Assembly: GCA_015179025.1 (NCBI GenBank)
Contig: WHUX01000442.1
Span: 1 to 26,691 of the forward strand
Direction of reading: 5' to 3'
Source of the DNA: Terfezia claveryi
Lineage: Eukaryota > Ascomycota > Pezizomycetes > Pezizales > Pezizaceae
Length of the DNA stretch: 26,691 bases
Below are positions 8,690-20,585 of the stretch, piece after piece. The notes beneath the pieces are model-generated. The model was not told the DNA's origin. It saw only the letters and a list, made by a program, of their open reading frames with translations, and ran no database searches. How positions within the stretch are numbered: the stretch's first letter is position 1; the number at the start of each line of letters is the position of its first letter. Made by a program: the position numbers and the translations under genes.

Positions 8690-9800
8690 TTGGGGTATTT
8701 ATACTTTCTTGATAGAGTGTCTGCCATCAAATTTTCCTTTCCTATAGTATACTAAATATCTGTATCAAATTCTATTAGATAATCTGGCCATCACCTTAAT
8801 TTCTAACTTGTTGGTGTTTGAGTATGGAAGGTTACTAATAGATTATGGTTAGTAAAGATAGTGAACTTGTGACCTCTTAATTGTACTTCAAAAAATTTCA
8901 ATAAGTTAATAATTACTAAAATTCTTTTTGGAAGGTAGAATAATTGAGTTGTACTGAATTAAATTTTTTTGAGTGGAAGCATAATGGTCTGATATATATT
9001 AGTGGTCCTTGACTTATCTACAATCCTAGTCCTATATCACTAGTATTATAGACTAAATATTTGGGTTCAGTAGACTCATTATTCTAGGGTTTTAAAATAT
9101 ATGGGGAATTTATAAATTCCTTTAGTTTTTCAAATACTATATTGTGAATATCTGTCTATGTCTATTTTTTTGTTTCTTCTTGCAGTTCCAATAAGGTACT
9201 TGTATATAATATTAAGTTGGGAATAAATCTGCTGAGATAATGAATGATTCTAAGGAATCCTCAAGGTCCATTTTCTAAGTAGAAGTTAGAAATATTAATA
9301 TAGTAGTTTTCTTTTTTAAATCTACATGTAGTCCATCTGATGTCAAAATATGTCATAACATTTCCAATCTTAGAGTAAAGAATAAGTATTTGCTTTCTTT
9401 GAAATGAAATTTCTCATCTTACAAATATTAATATACTTTCTTCACTAATTTTATATGTGCTTCATATGTTTTGGAAAAAATAATAATATTATTAATATAG
9501 ATAATTAAATCTTTATAGACTATATTTTTAAAAATTTATACATAATACGAACTATAGTAGCTAGTGCATTATGATCTCCTTATTGCATAACTCTACTTCT
9601 AAAATATTCTAGGTGACATAGAAAGGTAGAGTATTGTTCAGATTGCTTATTGTTTCTAATATTAAAAAATCCATTGGCTAAGTTAAGCTTAGTTCAAATA
9701 GAATTTTCCACTATTAGTTCAATTTCTTTATTAATATCTGGTAGTGGGATATAGTCTAGTTTAATAGCTAAATAACAGTTTTGACAGTCATTGATATGTC
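8690..9800 (-). pseudogene. pol: RE1 copy B RT and RNase H remnants
   Basis: RT is recognisable at about 9490-9700 by KLNLANGFFNIR, then by the catalytic box near 9488-9505, which reads YINN because both GAT codons became AAT. RNase H follows at lower coordinates, with a LVYNTSDIGLGL-like stretch (catalytic Asp to Asn) and a final KENLMADTLSRK at about 8700-8740. Catalytic Asp residues are lost in both domains. Confidence 0.8.
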
Positions 9801-10310
9801 TGGCTTCTTTGGTTTATCTTGTTTAAGAATAGTAAACATAACTACAGTATTTGTATCATTTTTCAATCTATATATATGACTTGACGCTTCTTCCTCAATT
9901 AATTTGTCATAGATTTGTTGTTTAAATCGATGTCCTAAGGGTCACTATTTTAGTATCCAAGTAGCTCTGGGTTTTGGTTTGATAAAGTAATTAATTTTTC
10001 TTAATAGTAGTAATTTCCATAGTATTATCTTTAAAAATAATAAGGGAAACTCTATTATAGAGTTAAATTGTTTCTTTATAGTAGAAACAGCTGTCATGAG
10101 TTCTTTTTTTGAATCAGTATCTTCCATATTGCTGATAATTTCTCAATTATCTAGTTTACTATAATCTGTAACTGATTCATAGCTGACCTGAGTATATACT
10201 GATTTTATACCATTTACTATAGTTTTAGATTTTATCCATGTACCCCACTAGAATCTAGGAATATTTTTCAGTTAGATAGTAACTGACTTCTGATAGGCAG
10301 GAATTATCAC
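9801..10310 (-). pseudogene. RE1 copy B pre-RT linker
   Basis: The longest open piece (9945-10127) begins near EDTDSKKELMTAVSTIKKQF and aligns with copy A around 3385-3560. It is the uncharacterised segment between protease and RT; no known domain is evident. The neighbouring sequence up to the protease also aligns with A but is full of stops. Confidence 0.65.
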
Positions 10311-10625
10311 TTTCACTTTGTTAAGAGCAAGTTTCCCTAAAATTATATTCTATCTAGTTAAATATACTACATAGAATGTTCGTTCTTCTACATAACCTAA
10401 TTAATCTAGTTTGATAGTATAGGCTTTATCTATCATTTCTTTTGAGCCTTTAATTGCTATGCTTAATGATTTTTTCTCAATATTTCTAGTCAGTATTTTA
10501 TATAAATGTACAAATTGAGAATTAATTAAGTCTCCTCCCTTCATTTGGAGATCAATTAAAGCTAGTGCAGGGTGTTCATTAACTTTGATGAATACCTTGC
10601 TAAAATTTAGTACCTATCTTGATAA
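10311..10625 (-). pseudogene. RE1 copy B protease remnant
   Basis: The minus strand gives ALIDLQMKGGDLINSQFVHL at about 10500-10570, matching copy A's protease core and showing the same Asp-Leu-Gln in place of D-[ST]-G. The C-terminal Ile-Leu-Gly region is degraded (its Trp codon is TAG). It lies between the gag and pre-RT remnants as expected. Confidence 0.75.
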
Positions 10626-12480
10626 AAGTTATTCCTTGATTTTATTCTTATCAGTTTGGCTCTTAGTAGCTATTGGCATAGCTAAATCCTATTTGCCTAT
10701 ACCTATGGGTACCTTATCTTGTTATTTCCTATAGTCCTTATAGGAGTATCCAGGGTTCTAATACTACAGATATTTCTTATCTCTAATCAATTGCATCTTT
10801 ATCTTCTAATCTAATTTTTTTATAATAGTATTCCAATCTGAGTCCTTCCATTTTTCTGTATTGGGTTTGGTACTAGGATTGCTGTTAGGATTAAATCCTG
10901 TTTTCTGTTATTAATTCTAGTCCCTGTATAGACCATAACTCTAATTTTCATTTCAAGGGTGTTGTCATCGGGATATATTTGGTATAGATAGTAGTATAAT
11001 ATTTTTTTTTGAAGCTTTATATGACTCTACTTAATGTACAAGATGATCATATAACCATTTTTCTTTAATTAACGGAATTAATATCACTAACATATATAGT
11101 GACAAGTCATTAAGAAACTTTTTTCTCTTTACTTCCTGTGATATTGATTTTTTACCATTCTTGTCAATTAATTTAATTTGTATTTTAGTAAGCTAATTGG
11201 CAAACTCTTTAATTTCTATGTGATGTCTATGCTTGTATAGTATAGCTGTCTTCTATTATTTCTATACAATATCTTTACTAATGGAGGGTATCAGAAAATC
11301 CCTTAGTACTAGTATAAAGTTGAAGAATTTTGTATCCTTCCCTTTCTCTTTTAGGAATTAATTATAAGTAGTAAGTACACTCCCTTCCATTCTAAATATA
11401 ACAATTTTCAAAGCTGAAGCACCTTCTAAATCTATCCCTTTGATAACTAACTAACATTATATTACTATGGCTCAAGAGTCAAAATATTGTGACTCTTGCT
11501 ATTTTTTGTCTTCTCTTTTAATTTTTTTTGGTAAATCAATCTTTATTCCTTTTAAAAGGTTTGTTACCTCATGATTACCTATTGTAACTATCTCTATAGT
11601 AGATTCTCATTATTAGGATTTAACTAATTTTTCTCATTGGGGCTTTCTAATTAAAGGTTGACTAGCAACTGATAATACTTAATCAGAGTCTGAGGTATCA
11701 TCTCTGCTATCATCGGGATCTCATCCTCCTCCTTGAGATTTCTGTTCTTATAGATCTGGTCCTGTATCCAGATTGTCATCATTTTCTGGTAGTTATATAT
11801 CTTTTAGTGGTTGGTCTTTATCACTTGATTTTTTGGCTGACCTAGTCCTCCTTTCTGGTGTCTTACATGCTAAACCTTTGCCTTTCAATTAATCTTTTGG
11901 TATTCTCAGGGTTGCTCTTAGAAGTTCTCTGCTAGCCTTCAAAAAATCCTCTACAGTATGTGCTGATTCTTCTAGATAAGTACTATTTATTATAAATGCA
12001 ATTATTTTTTTCTAGTTATTTATTACCTAATTCAATTTCTTTAAAAGAGGAACAAGAGGCTTCTTTAATTCTTTACTTAAAAATGTATTCATTTCTAAGT
12101 TCTTTTCTTTAATTAGGTATGGTAGTAGCTATAAATAGTATTTTAGTACAGCTTCCATTAAAAGTCAAGTATCATGAGGATGATACTGTTGGGCATGTCC
12201 CATTGAGCAAGTATATTTTAAAATCTCCTCAATTGTTAGAAAATGTCTATCTCAAAATTCTTCAGGTAGGAGAGGCAATGCCATACTAAAATATAGTTTG
12301 CTTCCTATTCTACCTGGTTCTCCTATTTCTATATCCATAGGCAGATTTATTTCCCCTCCTGTGTTAGGAACTATAAATCTGGTCTTTCTGAGAGTGTCTT
12401 GTACTAATTCTTAATATCTTCGGGTAACATAGTTAACTGCTTCGACCTCTTAGTCTTCTTACTAAGTTCAGATACTATTA
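10626..12480 (-). pseudogene. gag: RE1 copy B gag remnant
   Basis: Aligned along its length with copy A gag. The start codon near 12478 reads ATA in place of ATG before the equivalent of ASELSKK. The CCHC knuckle (about 10720-10780) has lost several Cys (TGT to TAT), and the capsid block around 11100-11450 has many stops. The acidic linker near 11690-11800 is still recognisable. Nothing translatable remains. Confidence 0.78.
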
Positions 12481-12534
12481 ATATCTGATTTCATTATCTG
12501 TCTATAACTAAATGTAGCTAGTTATGTAATATGA

Positions 12535-13007
12535 TTGTCAAGTTACTTTTCCTCTTTGGCATCTTTCTGTACTGCTGGTGTAGTGGCTAATGATCCTTCT
12601 AATCTCCATTTGACTAACAGTTTGGTTAGCTTAATGGCTCACTTAATTGGTGAGGCTGGATGTCAGGATCCTGATGTTTTTTATAGTCTTGGTTTTTCTT
12701 TATCTACTGGGCTAGAATCTAGTTCTAGTTCTTCTAGCCCAAGTATCACTTTTTCTAATTGGTGTATTGAGGTAGACATTAGAGTACAGAGGTCTTGGTA
12801 GAAATGTCTGGGCCTAAGGAAGGTTCTGATAGAGGTAGTTTTTTGCTAGAGGAAATGGCTGCAGTGGAGGCAGCGAGATTTGAGTCTTAGGATAGTGATA
12901 CTTGGTTGTTTAGACCAATTATTTCTAGGACCTGAAGGGCCGGTTTTTCTATAATATACTGGTGCTACAGATATAACTGTAATGGCAGTTACTAGGAGTG
13001 CAAGATA
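12535..13007 (+). pseudogene. Antisense ORF of RE1 copy B, truncated by copy D
   Basis: Because B is inverted, its antisense ORF reads on the plus strand. It is open for 88 codons (12535-12801), beginning SSYFSSLASFC and including GLESSSSSSSPSITFS. A one-base deletion near 12783 relative to copy D shifts it into a TAG; in the shifted frame it continues with VLVEMS-like sequence. It reaches the start of the Cys-rich end (codons for Cys, a Tyr in place of Cys, and Glu-Cys-Lys) before the LTR of copy D cuts it at 13007. The TTG at 12535 is not necessarily a real start. Confidence 0.6.
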
Positions 13008-13694
13008 TGTAATAGAGAACATTTTATTACTTATATAATTACTTATATACTTTTATATTTCCTATATTACTACTATATTATGTAACTAAGCCTCTCACTT
13101 GAATGACTAGCCTTCTACCATTTCCTACTACTTTATAAGTGTTTATAGCATGCGAAATTTGCCATTGGAAATTCCATAGAAGTTGCTATATAAATATACC
13201 CTCAGTATGGCTGCATGACCTTTCTTTTAAAGATATAAGTCCCTACTATAGCCACATGACCTTTATTCTAGCCATGTGAGTCATTACTATGGCCACATGA
13301 CCTTTTTTGTACTGTGCACTACCTTTTGGTATGCTACCCTTTATTGTATTTATTTCTTTAGTTATTAAATTTCAGAGAAGTATAAATAGGCACTAGATTC
13401 TCTCTAAAATCCCAAAAAAAGAAGCAAAAAGTAGCAGCAACGAGCAAGCAACGTATAGTAGCAAGCAAGCCTATATACTGATCAGATCAAGATCCTATAG
13501 TTTAGATAGCATAAATCATATAAGATAGATTATACTAGTTAATTACTATTCCCTTTAGGAATGTCCCACATAGTAATCTCCCTACCCTTCTGAAGTCTTA
13601 CTTCAAGAGAACTGAAATAACCAAACGTCCATGCCTACAGATATAGATTATATAAACGATACTAAATAAATGCTGTTTAAAACCATTTATTATA
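13008..13694 (+). repeat. 5' LTR (LTR1) of copy D
   Basis: 687 bp, starting TGTAATAGAG and ending TATTATA (decayed CATTACA). It has TATAAATA at 13381-13388 and one intact TGAGTCA at 13277-13283, with the upstream partner site lost. R/U5 hairpin 2 is kept by a paired change. Confidence 0.9.
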
Positions 13695-13934
13695 TTTTTT
13701 TTAACTTAATTACCAAATCTTTACTCTTAAATCCAAGGCCTGATTAACCTTCAGATACTTTGTTACATTAAAAGCAAGTGCATAAAATTTGACACAAATA
13801 CCTATACATATGAACATGTACATATAAAATGATATTAATATTCAACTAGCTAGTAAATTATCTAATAATAAGATATCAGACTCTCAAACTATAGTATATC
13901 AATAAAAGATTTACAAAGTAAGCTAAGTAAAGCT

Positions 13935-14482
13935 CTAATAGGCTATAGTACCCTATATTAAACAATCCACCCTTGCTCACAACTATTTTCTCAATAAGAT
14001 TGACAAACGATCTTGTACTTCTAGCAACTACCATTACAGTTATATCTGTAGCACTAGTATATTATAGAAAAACTAGCCCTGCAGGTCTAAGGAATAATTG
14101 GTCTAAATAACTAAGCATCACTATCCTAAGACTCAAATCTCATTGCCTCTACTACAGCCATTTCCTCTAGAAAAGAACTACCTCTATGAGAACCTTTCTT
14201 AGGCCTAGACATTTCTACCAAGACCTTTGCACCTCCAACATCTACTTCAACACACCAATCAGAAAAAGTGACACTCATACTAAAAGAACTAGAACTAGAT
14301 TCTAGCCCAGTAGACAAAGAAAAACCAGGACTATAAGAAACATCAGGATCCTGATATCCAGCATTATCAATCGAGTGAGCTATCGAGCCAACTGAACCGT
14401 CAGTCAAATAGATATCAAAAGGATTATCAGTCACTATACCATCTATACAGCAAGGTACTAAAGAGGAAAAGTAACTTGATGA
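13935..14482 (-). pseudogene. Antisense ORF of RE1 copy D (best-preserved body)
   Basis: This copy has the longest uninterrupted body. From 14482 down to 14126 the frame is open (SYFSSLVPCC, then DPDVSYSPGFSLSTGLESSS, then CVEVDVGGAKVLVEMS, ending at the RFES equivalent). It has a glutamine codon (CAG) where copies A and C have TAG. The distal part to about 13935 aligns with copy A's Cys-rich module but has lost Cys codons and the exact stop. Composition is Ser/Asp/Glu-rich with no membrane segment visible. Family unknown. Confidence 0.6.
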
Positions 14483-14538
14483 TCATATCCTATAACTAGC
14501 TGCATTTGGTTATGGCCAAATAATGAAATTAGATATTA

Positions 14539-16085
14539 ATAGCATCTAAACTTAGTAAGAAGACTAAGAGGTCAAGGTGGTTAACTATATTACTCGAATA
14601 TATTAAGAAATTAGTATAAGACACTCCCAGAAAGATAAGATTTATAGTTCCTAATATAGAGGGGGAAATAATTCTATATATGGATATAGAAATAGAAGAA
14701 CCAGGTGGAATAGGAAGCAAACTATATTTTAGTATGGCATTGCCTCTTGCACCTAAAGAATTTTGAGATAGACATTTTTCAACAATTGAAGAGATTTTGA
14801 AATATACTCACTCAATGGGATATGCCTAATAGTATCATTCTAATGATACTCGACTTTTAATAAAAGCTATAGTGAAATACTATTTATAGCTAATACCATA
14901 CTCATTTAAGAAAAAGGATATAGAAATGAATGCATTTTTAAGTAAGGAACTAAAGAAGCCTCTTGTTCCTCTTTTATAGAAACAAAATTAGGTAATAAAT
15001 AACTAGAAAGAAATTATTGCATTTATGATGAGTAGCACTCATCTAGAAGAATTAGCATATACTACAGAGAATTTTTTCAATCCTAGCAGTGAACTTCCAG
15101 GAGCGTTTCTAAAAATACTAAAAGATTAATTCAAAGGCAAAGGTCGAGTACTTGAGATACTAAAAAGGAGGACTAGGTCAGCCAAAGAACCAAGTGACAA
15201 AGACCAACTACTAAAAGATATACAACTACCGGAAGACGATAACAATCTAGATATAGGACCAGATCTACAAAAACAGAAATCTCAAGAAGAAGGATGAGAT
15301 CTCGATGATAGTGGAGATGATAGCTCAAACTCTGATAAAGTATTATCAGTTGCTAGTCAACCTTTAGTAAAACCCCAATGAGGAAAATTAGTTAAATACC
15401 AATAATGGGAATCTACTACAAGAATAGTTATAATAGTAACCATAAGGCAACAATCCTTTTAAAAGGAATAAAGATTGATCTATCAGAAAAAATTAAGGAA
15501 GAAGACAAAAAATAGCCAGACTCATAATATTTTGACTTTTAAACTATAGCAATACAACATTAGTTGGTTATCAAAGGATAGATTTAGAAAGTGCTTTAGC
15601 TTTGGAAATTGTTGGATTCACAATAGACGAGAATGTACTTACTACTTATAATGAATTCCTAAGAGAGAAAGGGAAGGATATGAAATTTTTTAGCTAAATG
15701 CTAGTGCTATGAGATTTTTGAATATTCTCTACTAGCAAAGATATTTTATGGAAACAATAGGAGACAGCCATACCATACAAGGATGGATATCACATAGGAA
15801 TTAAATAGTTTGCCAATTGGTTTATTGAAATACAAATCAAATTAATTAACAAAAATGGTCAACAGTTAATATTGTAGGAAGTAAAAAGAAGAAAGTTTTC
15901 ATCTGCTACCATATATGTTGGTGACATTAATTCCTTTAATTAAAGAAGAATGGTCATATAATTAGCTTGTATATCAATAACAGTTATATAAAGTCTCAAA
16001 AAAGGATATTGCTACACTATCTATACTAAATACATCTCCGCAACAACACCTTCAGAATGAAAATCGAAGTCATAGTCTACAAAGG
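14539..16085 (+). pseudogene. gag: RE1 copy D gag, decayed and truncated
   Basis: Aligns with copy A gag from its start, which reads ATA GCA TCT here, so the initiator is lost. Recognisable pieces are the EEILKYT-like segment near 14790, the acidic stretch near 15230-15330 and the capsid block near 15560-15960, all with frequent TAG/TAA/TGA. The knuckle is absent because RE2 inserted first, at 16086. Confidence 0.78.
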
Positions 16086-16846
16086 TAGTAGAGAATAAGA
16101 AAGAGTAGAAAAAAGTTTGATTTTTGAGTTTTTTTTAGTTTTTTTTTATTATTTTATTTTTATTATTTATTTTATAGGTTTTCGTTTACAAGTGATTTAG
16201 TTAGTTGAATGAATGGCATTGTTTTTGGTGATTTGGCTTGTTAATGCTGATACCCGAACAGACTTGTTTGATGTCAAATTAAAGAGGCTAATATACTAGA
16301 AAAAAAAGAGATTTGATAGTCGAAACAGAGTTGTTCGGATGTAAATAAGGTGAAGGATTTAACAGTCGAACAGAGTTATTCGAGTGTCGAATAAGCAAGA
16401 GAATTGACAGTTGAACAGAGTTGTTCAGGTGTTGAATAAGCAAGAGATTGATAGTGAACAGAGTTGTTTGGGTGTCAGAATAAGGGAAGGTGAAGAAATG
16501 ATATTCAAACAGCTTGTTAGGATCAAGAGTATGGGTGTTAGTATGATAGTTAGTTCGAGCAGATTATGTAAAAGTTAGTCTTGTTGTTGATAATAATATT
16601 ATTGTGATAGAAAGCAGAAGGATACAGTCATTATAGTATTTTTATGGAAAAACTCAAAGGAGGTAAAAAGAAGTAGCGATTTTGTGATGTATATTCTACT
16701 TTTGGATCTCTCTATCTTTCTTCTTTCCTAAGTGAGAATACTATTGAAGCTCTCACCTAGTCCTTCAGTGCATATTCTTCCATTAGGAACAAGTGCCTTC
16801 ATATTGGTCCTTCGACCAGAGAGTTTATACTAAATTATTATCACCA
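16086..16846 (+). repeat. LTR2 (RE2 5' LTR) in D
   Basis: About 761 bp. The left end is fixed by alignment with the other two LTR2 copies and by the switch from RE1 sequence. The right end, TATCACCA, is inferred from TGGT/ACCA terminal inversion and could be a few bases off. It begins with a T-rich tract and then carries tandem ~45-bp repeats. Confidence 0.75.
16253..16520 (+). repeat. ~45-bp tandem repeats in LTR2 (copy in D)
   Basis: Five to six units, each with a GAACAG-rich half, TTGTTCG and GTGTC(A)AATAAG, followed by GAGATTTGACAG-like sequence. GAACA...TGTTC forms a dyad within most units. Unit sequences drift by C/T and A/G changes. Confidence 0.7.
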
Positions 16847-16864
16847 AAAAAGAAAAAAAACAAG

Positions 16865-18829
16865 ATGAGAGCCCTAAAACGAAGCAGAAATGTATAAGGT
16901 CATAGGAATGGTTAGCAGAAGCTAATCAAAATGTCATGGGAAAAATAGTATAGATGATGATAGTATGGATGCTAATAGAAATGTACAAAGACCTGAAGAG
17001 GATCTGGAACTTGAAAAAGAGAGGAATCAAAAAAAGAATGAAGAAAGAAAAAAAGGATCAAAGGAATCCTCGAAGACGACAGAAAAAGCGAATTTTCAGA
17101 ATTGAATGACATAGTATCTAAGCTTAAGAGGCAAGTAAGAAAATAGAAGGAGAGCAGAATGACTGACAAGGAGAATTCCTATACAAGTGTACAGTTCTCA
17201 ATCCATAACCTATTCTTACAGCGAAAAGCTAGAAAAGGTTTTGACCAAAATTGACTCATTCCTAACAAAATGTCTCCTGAAAAGAGGGAGCCTATCATCA
17301 AGAGCCTGGAGAAAGCTCAAAAGCAGCAGGGAAGCGAAAGGCGAGAGAAGGGAGAAATAGTCCTATGGTGCCTTGAAGTTCAAATTGCAACCTTGGGCCC
17401 AGTGGCTTTTATCCTTTACCTGGATAGCAGAAGCACCTTATTTCGATAGAACAGATGTCTCTGATTTCCTTGCCAAATGGGATAATCTAACAGTTGAGTA
17501 GACAGAGGAGCAGAAGATAAAGAGAATTGTCAATACTATGAGAAATCAATTGGAAAATATCTCAAGACAATTAGGTCATAAGGAGAATTGGGATGAATTC
17601 AAGAAGCAACTGTTGAAGGATTTCAGGGCCAGTGACTCAGAGTTGAAAAGGATCATGGTAAAGGACTTGCGAAGGATAGTATAGAAATGAGAAAGAAGGA
17701 AAATCCAAGTCCTGGCGACTACTATTCATTCATCATCGAATACAGTGAATGATCAGAAATGTTATTGGAAAAAGAAGGTTGGATGAGTGGACTAGGATTA
17801 CATTATTTTGCGAGCCTTCAAAATTCATGTAGGAGATAAGATTTAAGAAGTGTGAGATCGATCTAGAGAATCCTGACACACTCATAGATAAGTGGAGGAC
17901 ATTAAGCAGACTGTTGGAATAGTCAGAGGATGAAGGGTCGCAGATGACAAGGTTCTTTAGGGAAGAAGAAGATGAGATAGAATATGAAGAAACGTACCTC
18001 AAGTCAAGATACTTAAGAACGATAGTAAGCACAAGGAGATAAAGAAGGAAACCTCGAAGAAGCAGGAAAAGGGACCCTATGGATGAGATCGTCAACCAAC
18101 TGAGAGATTTGAAGCTACAGCACTTAGAAGCTCAGCGAAGTGCTAAAGAGGAAGCAATCAAGCGAGATCTTGAGTTAGCAGAGCTCAAGAAGATAGCCAC
18201 AATGACTCCTAAGTTGAACAACAACAACAACTGTACAATCCCAATCAGTATGGAAAGAGATTATCAATCAATACAGGAATCAAGGTGGGGACAAAGGTTT
18301 CGAGGATGTTTTTGGGATGGTGGAATGCATAGAGAGATGAATGTAAGGACTTCCAGAAGGAATCGAAAGAGGAGACGTATATTTCATGAGCCTCTCTATT
18401 CTTAGGACAAGAAGAATGGAAGGGACAATTAGGGTGCCTTATCCAATGGTAGCTGAGGATGGACAGGTAACTGAATGGTAGAAGGAATAGGTGGAGAGAG
18501 CGTTAAAGACTAAGGAATCAAAAATCGATTCGATTAAGTCTATTTCTAGCGCAATAATACTACAAGAACAAAGGCCTAGTGTGAAGACTGTAACCCATGA
18601 AGGAGAAGGATATGAATGTGGGAAGATGAATAGGCAGCCAATGATCTATAAGCCAGTCCAAACATAAGGCGAATCTAGGAATATGAAGGAAGGAATTATT
18701 CCTAGAGAATCTCGAGAAGGAATGAAATTCTGGCCACCCAGTAATCTAAAGCCACCATCAAATCAAAAGAAGCCACAAGAAGAACAAAAGGTAGGAGCCT
18801 ATGATGGAAGATGAGATAATGAAGGATAT
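16865..18829 (+). pseudogene. gag: RE2 gag-like polyprotein, decayed (copy in D)
   Basis: The likely start is the ATG at 16865, aligned with 23626 in the other copy. A charged, coiled-coil-like N-terminus (YSEKLEKVLTKIDSFL near 17218) precedes a capsid-like domain. PYFDGTDVSDFLAKW (near 17428, with Gly mutated to stop here), then KKQLLKDFRASDSELKR near 17600-17650 and a YYSFIIEYSEW-like stretch near 17720 fit retrotransposon gag proteins. The C-terminal open block (18079-18405, MDEIVNQLRDLKLQHLEAQ) looks coiled-coil and runs into a degraded Cys-x2-Cys knuckle near 18305-18345 (CFWDGGMH, second Cys lost). Sequence after 18345 aligns with nothing I recognise. Frameshifts and stops abound. Confidence 0.65.
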
Positions 18830-19494
18830 TGTAATAGAGAATGTTTTATTGCTTATATAATTACTTATATACTTTTGTATTTCCTATATTACTACTATAT
18901 TATGTAACTAAGCCTCTCGGTTGAAGAACTAGCCTTCTACCATTTCCTACTGCTTTATAGGTATCCATAACATGCGAAATTTACCATGGGAAATTCCATG
19001 GAACTTACTATATGAGCACACCCTCAGTATAGCCGCATGACCTTTGTTTTGAACATAGGAGTCACCACTATAGCCACATGATCTTTGTTCCAGCCATGTG
19101 ACTTATTACTATGGCTACATGACCTCCTTTGTACAGCATACCACCTTCTTGTGTGCCACCCTTTATTGTATTTATTTCTTTAGTCATTAGATCTCAGAGG
19201 AGTATAAATAGGCACTGGATTTCCTCTGGAATCCAACAGTCAAGAAGTAAGTACATAGCAGCAAGTAAGCCTATATACCAATCAGATCAAGATTATATAC
19301 CTTAGATAGCACAAATCATATAAGATAGATTATACTAGTTAATTACTATTCCCTTTGGGAATGTCCCACATAGTAATCTCCCTACTTTTTTGAGGTCTTA
19401 CCTCAGCAGAACCGAAATGCACAAATGTCTATGCCTACGGATATAGATTGTATAAATGGTATCAAATAAATACTGCTTAGTAGTATTCATTACA
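18830..19494 (+). repeat. 5' LTR (LTR1) of copy C
   Basis: 665 bp, starting TGTAATAGAG and ending CATTACA. TATAAATA is at 19203-19210, with the initiator palindrome (GGATTTCCTCTGGAATCC) beside it. Both bZIP-like sites carry a mismatch. R/U5 hairpins 1 and 2 are intact. Confidence 0.9.
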
Positions 19495-19686
19495 TTTTTT
19501 TTAACTTACTTACCTAATCTTTACTCTTAAATCCAAGACCTGATCAACCTTTAGATACTTTATTACACTCAAGCAAGTGTATACAATTTGACACACACCT
19601 CTACATACATGAATGTACATATATAAAATGATATCAATATTCAACTAGCTAGCAAATCATCCAACAAGGAGACATTAGACTCTCAA

Positions 19687-19934
19687 CATCAGCAAGAAAA
19701 AAGTGGCATCGGGACGCCAGGTAGTGTCTCCAGGAGACAGGGTTGTCTCTGGTGTCTTTTGTGTCTTTTATGTCTCCTAGGTGTCTCCTAAGTGTCTCCC
19801 ATGTGTCTCCCAGTATCTCCTAGTGTCTCCTGGAGACACTGGGAGACATTCTGCCAATCGTGGAGACACACCTTGTCTTCAGTGGCAATACTGTCTCTAG
19901 AGACACTGGAGACAAACTATTTTCTTTCCTGATG
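19687..19934 (+). mobile_element. 248-bp foldback/MITE-like insertion in copy C leader
   Basis: Copies A and D run continuously from CTCTCAA into CTGTAGTAC-like sequence; copy C has 248 extra bases there. The ends form an imperfect ~18-bp terminal inverted repeat: CATCAGCAAGAAAAAAGT at left and the complement of ACTATTTTCTTTCCTGATG at right. The middle has about ten 9-11 bp units based on GTGTCTCC, then the inverse GGAGACAC several times, so the insert can fold on itself. Only AA or AAC is duplicated at the flanks. No coding capacity. Family not recognised. Confidence 0.7.
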
Positions 19935-19981
19935 AACTGTAGTACATCAACAAAAGACTTAGAAGCAAGCTAAGTAGAGCT

Positions 19982-20583
19982 TTAACAGGTAGTAGTATCC
20001 TATATTAAACAATCTCACCCTTATTCATAATACTTTCCCAATAAGATTGACAACTTATCTTGCACTCCTAGCAACTACCATTACATCTATACCTATAAAT
20101 CTAGTACACTATTGAAAAACTGGCCCTCCAGGTCCTAGGAATAATTGGTCTAAACAACCAAGTATCATAATCTTAAGGCTTAAATCTCGCTGCCTCTACT
20201 ATAGCTAATCCCTCCAGAAAAGAATTACCTTTATCAGAACCTTCCTTAGGTCCAGACATTTCTACCAAGACCTCTGTGCCCCCAACGTCTACCTCAATAC
20301 ACCAATCAGAAAAAGTGATACTCTTACCAGAAGAACTAGAATTAGATTCTAGCCCAGTAGATAAAGAAAAATCAGGACTAGAAGAAATGTTAGGATCCTA
20401 ACATCTAGCCTCACCAATCGAGTGAGCCATTAAGCTAACCGAACCATCAGTCAAATAGAGATCAGAAAGATCATCAGCCACCATACCATCAGTACAGTAA
20501 GGTGCTAAAGAGAAAAAGTAACTCAACAATCGTATCGTATAACTAGCTGTATTTGGTTGGAGACAGATAATAAAATTAGATAT
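19982..20583 (-). pseudogene. Antisense ORF of RE1 copy C
   Basis: The minus-strand frame is open upstream of SYFSS for a further 20 codons, to a TGA at 20584-20586, so it nearly meets the gag ATG at 20586. The body contains STGLESNSSSS-like sequence, then VLVEMSGP, with a TAG at the position also stopped in copy A. The Cys-rich end is recognisable (TGC-TAG-GAG-TGC and a Cys after Ile-Ser). A one-base loss there shifts the frame relative to copy A, and the Cys pair becomes Tyr-like. The terminal TAA is at 19982-19984. Confidence 0.55.
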
Positions 20584-20585
20584 TC

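Larger units (their letters stand above)
8676..13007 (-). mobile_element. RE1 copy B, 5' two-thirds, inverted
   Basis: On the minus strand the order is antisense-ORF region, gag, protease, RT, RNase H, matching copy A to about A position 4815. The element's 5' end was interrupted in the antisense ORF by copy D (LTR1 starts at 13008) and its 3' side by an RE2 LTR at 8675. No LTR of B is visible. Decay is heavy: nearly every Gln, Arg and Trp codon that could become a stop has done so somewhere. Confidence 0.88.
13008..16085 (+). mobile_element. RE1 copy D, 5' LTR to end of gag
   Basis: It starts with a full LTR1 inserted in copy B's antisense ORF (flanking AGATA at 13003-13007 is the candidate target duplication). 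It runs through the leader, antisense ORF and gag, and is cut at 16085 by an RE2 LTR. Its pol half should lie beyond the right edge. Confidence 0.88.
16086..18829 (+). mobile_element. RE2 copy in D: LTR2 plus gag region
   Basis: A second LTR element, homologous to 22797-25099. It starts TAGTAGAGAA (from TGGTAGAGAA) next to RE1 copy D sequence, with AAAGG before it as candidate target duplication. The gag-like region continues to 18829, where RE1 copy C begins. It extends about 500 bp further into the internal region than the other RE2 block. Confidence 0.82.

Noticed and set aside
14529..14720. Minus-strand frame opposite the RE1 gag start (also at 1001-1234)
   Set aside because: It occurs in A and D but mirrors the well-supported gag N-terminus and uses a different frame from the upstream antisense ORF; best explained as a shadow.
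17733..18095. Minus-strand frame of 120 codons opposite RE2 gag
   Set aside because: Shadow of the coding strand of RE2 gag; the plus strand gives the gag-like pattern and the homologous stretch at 24622-24861 does not preserve the minus-strand product.
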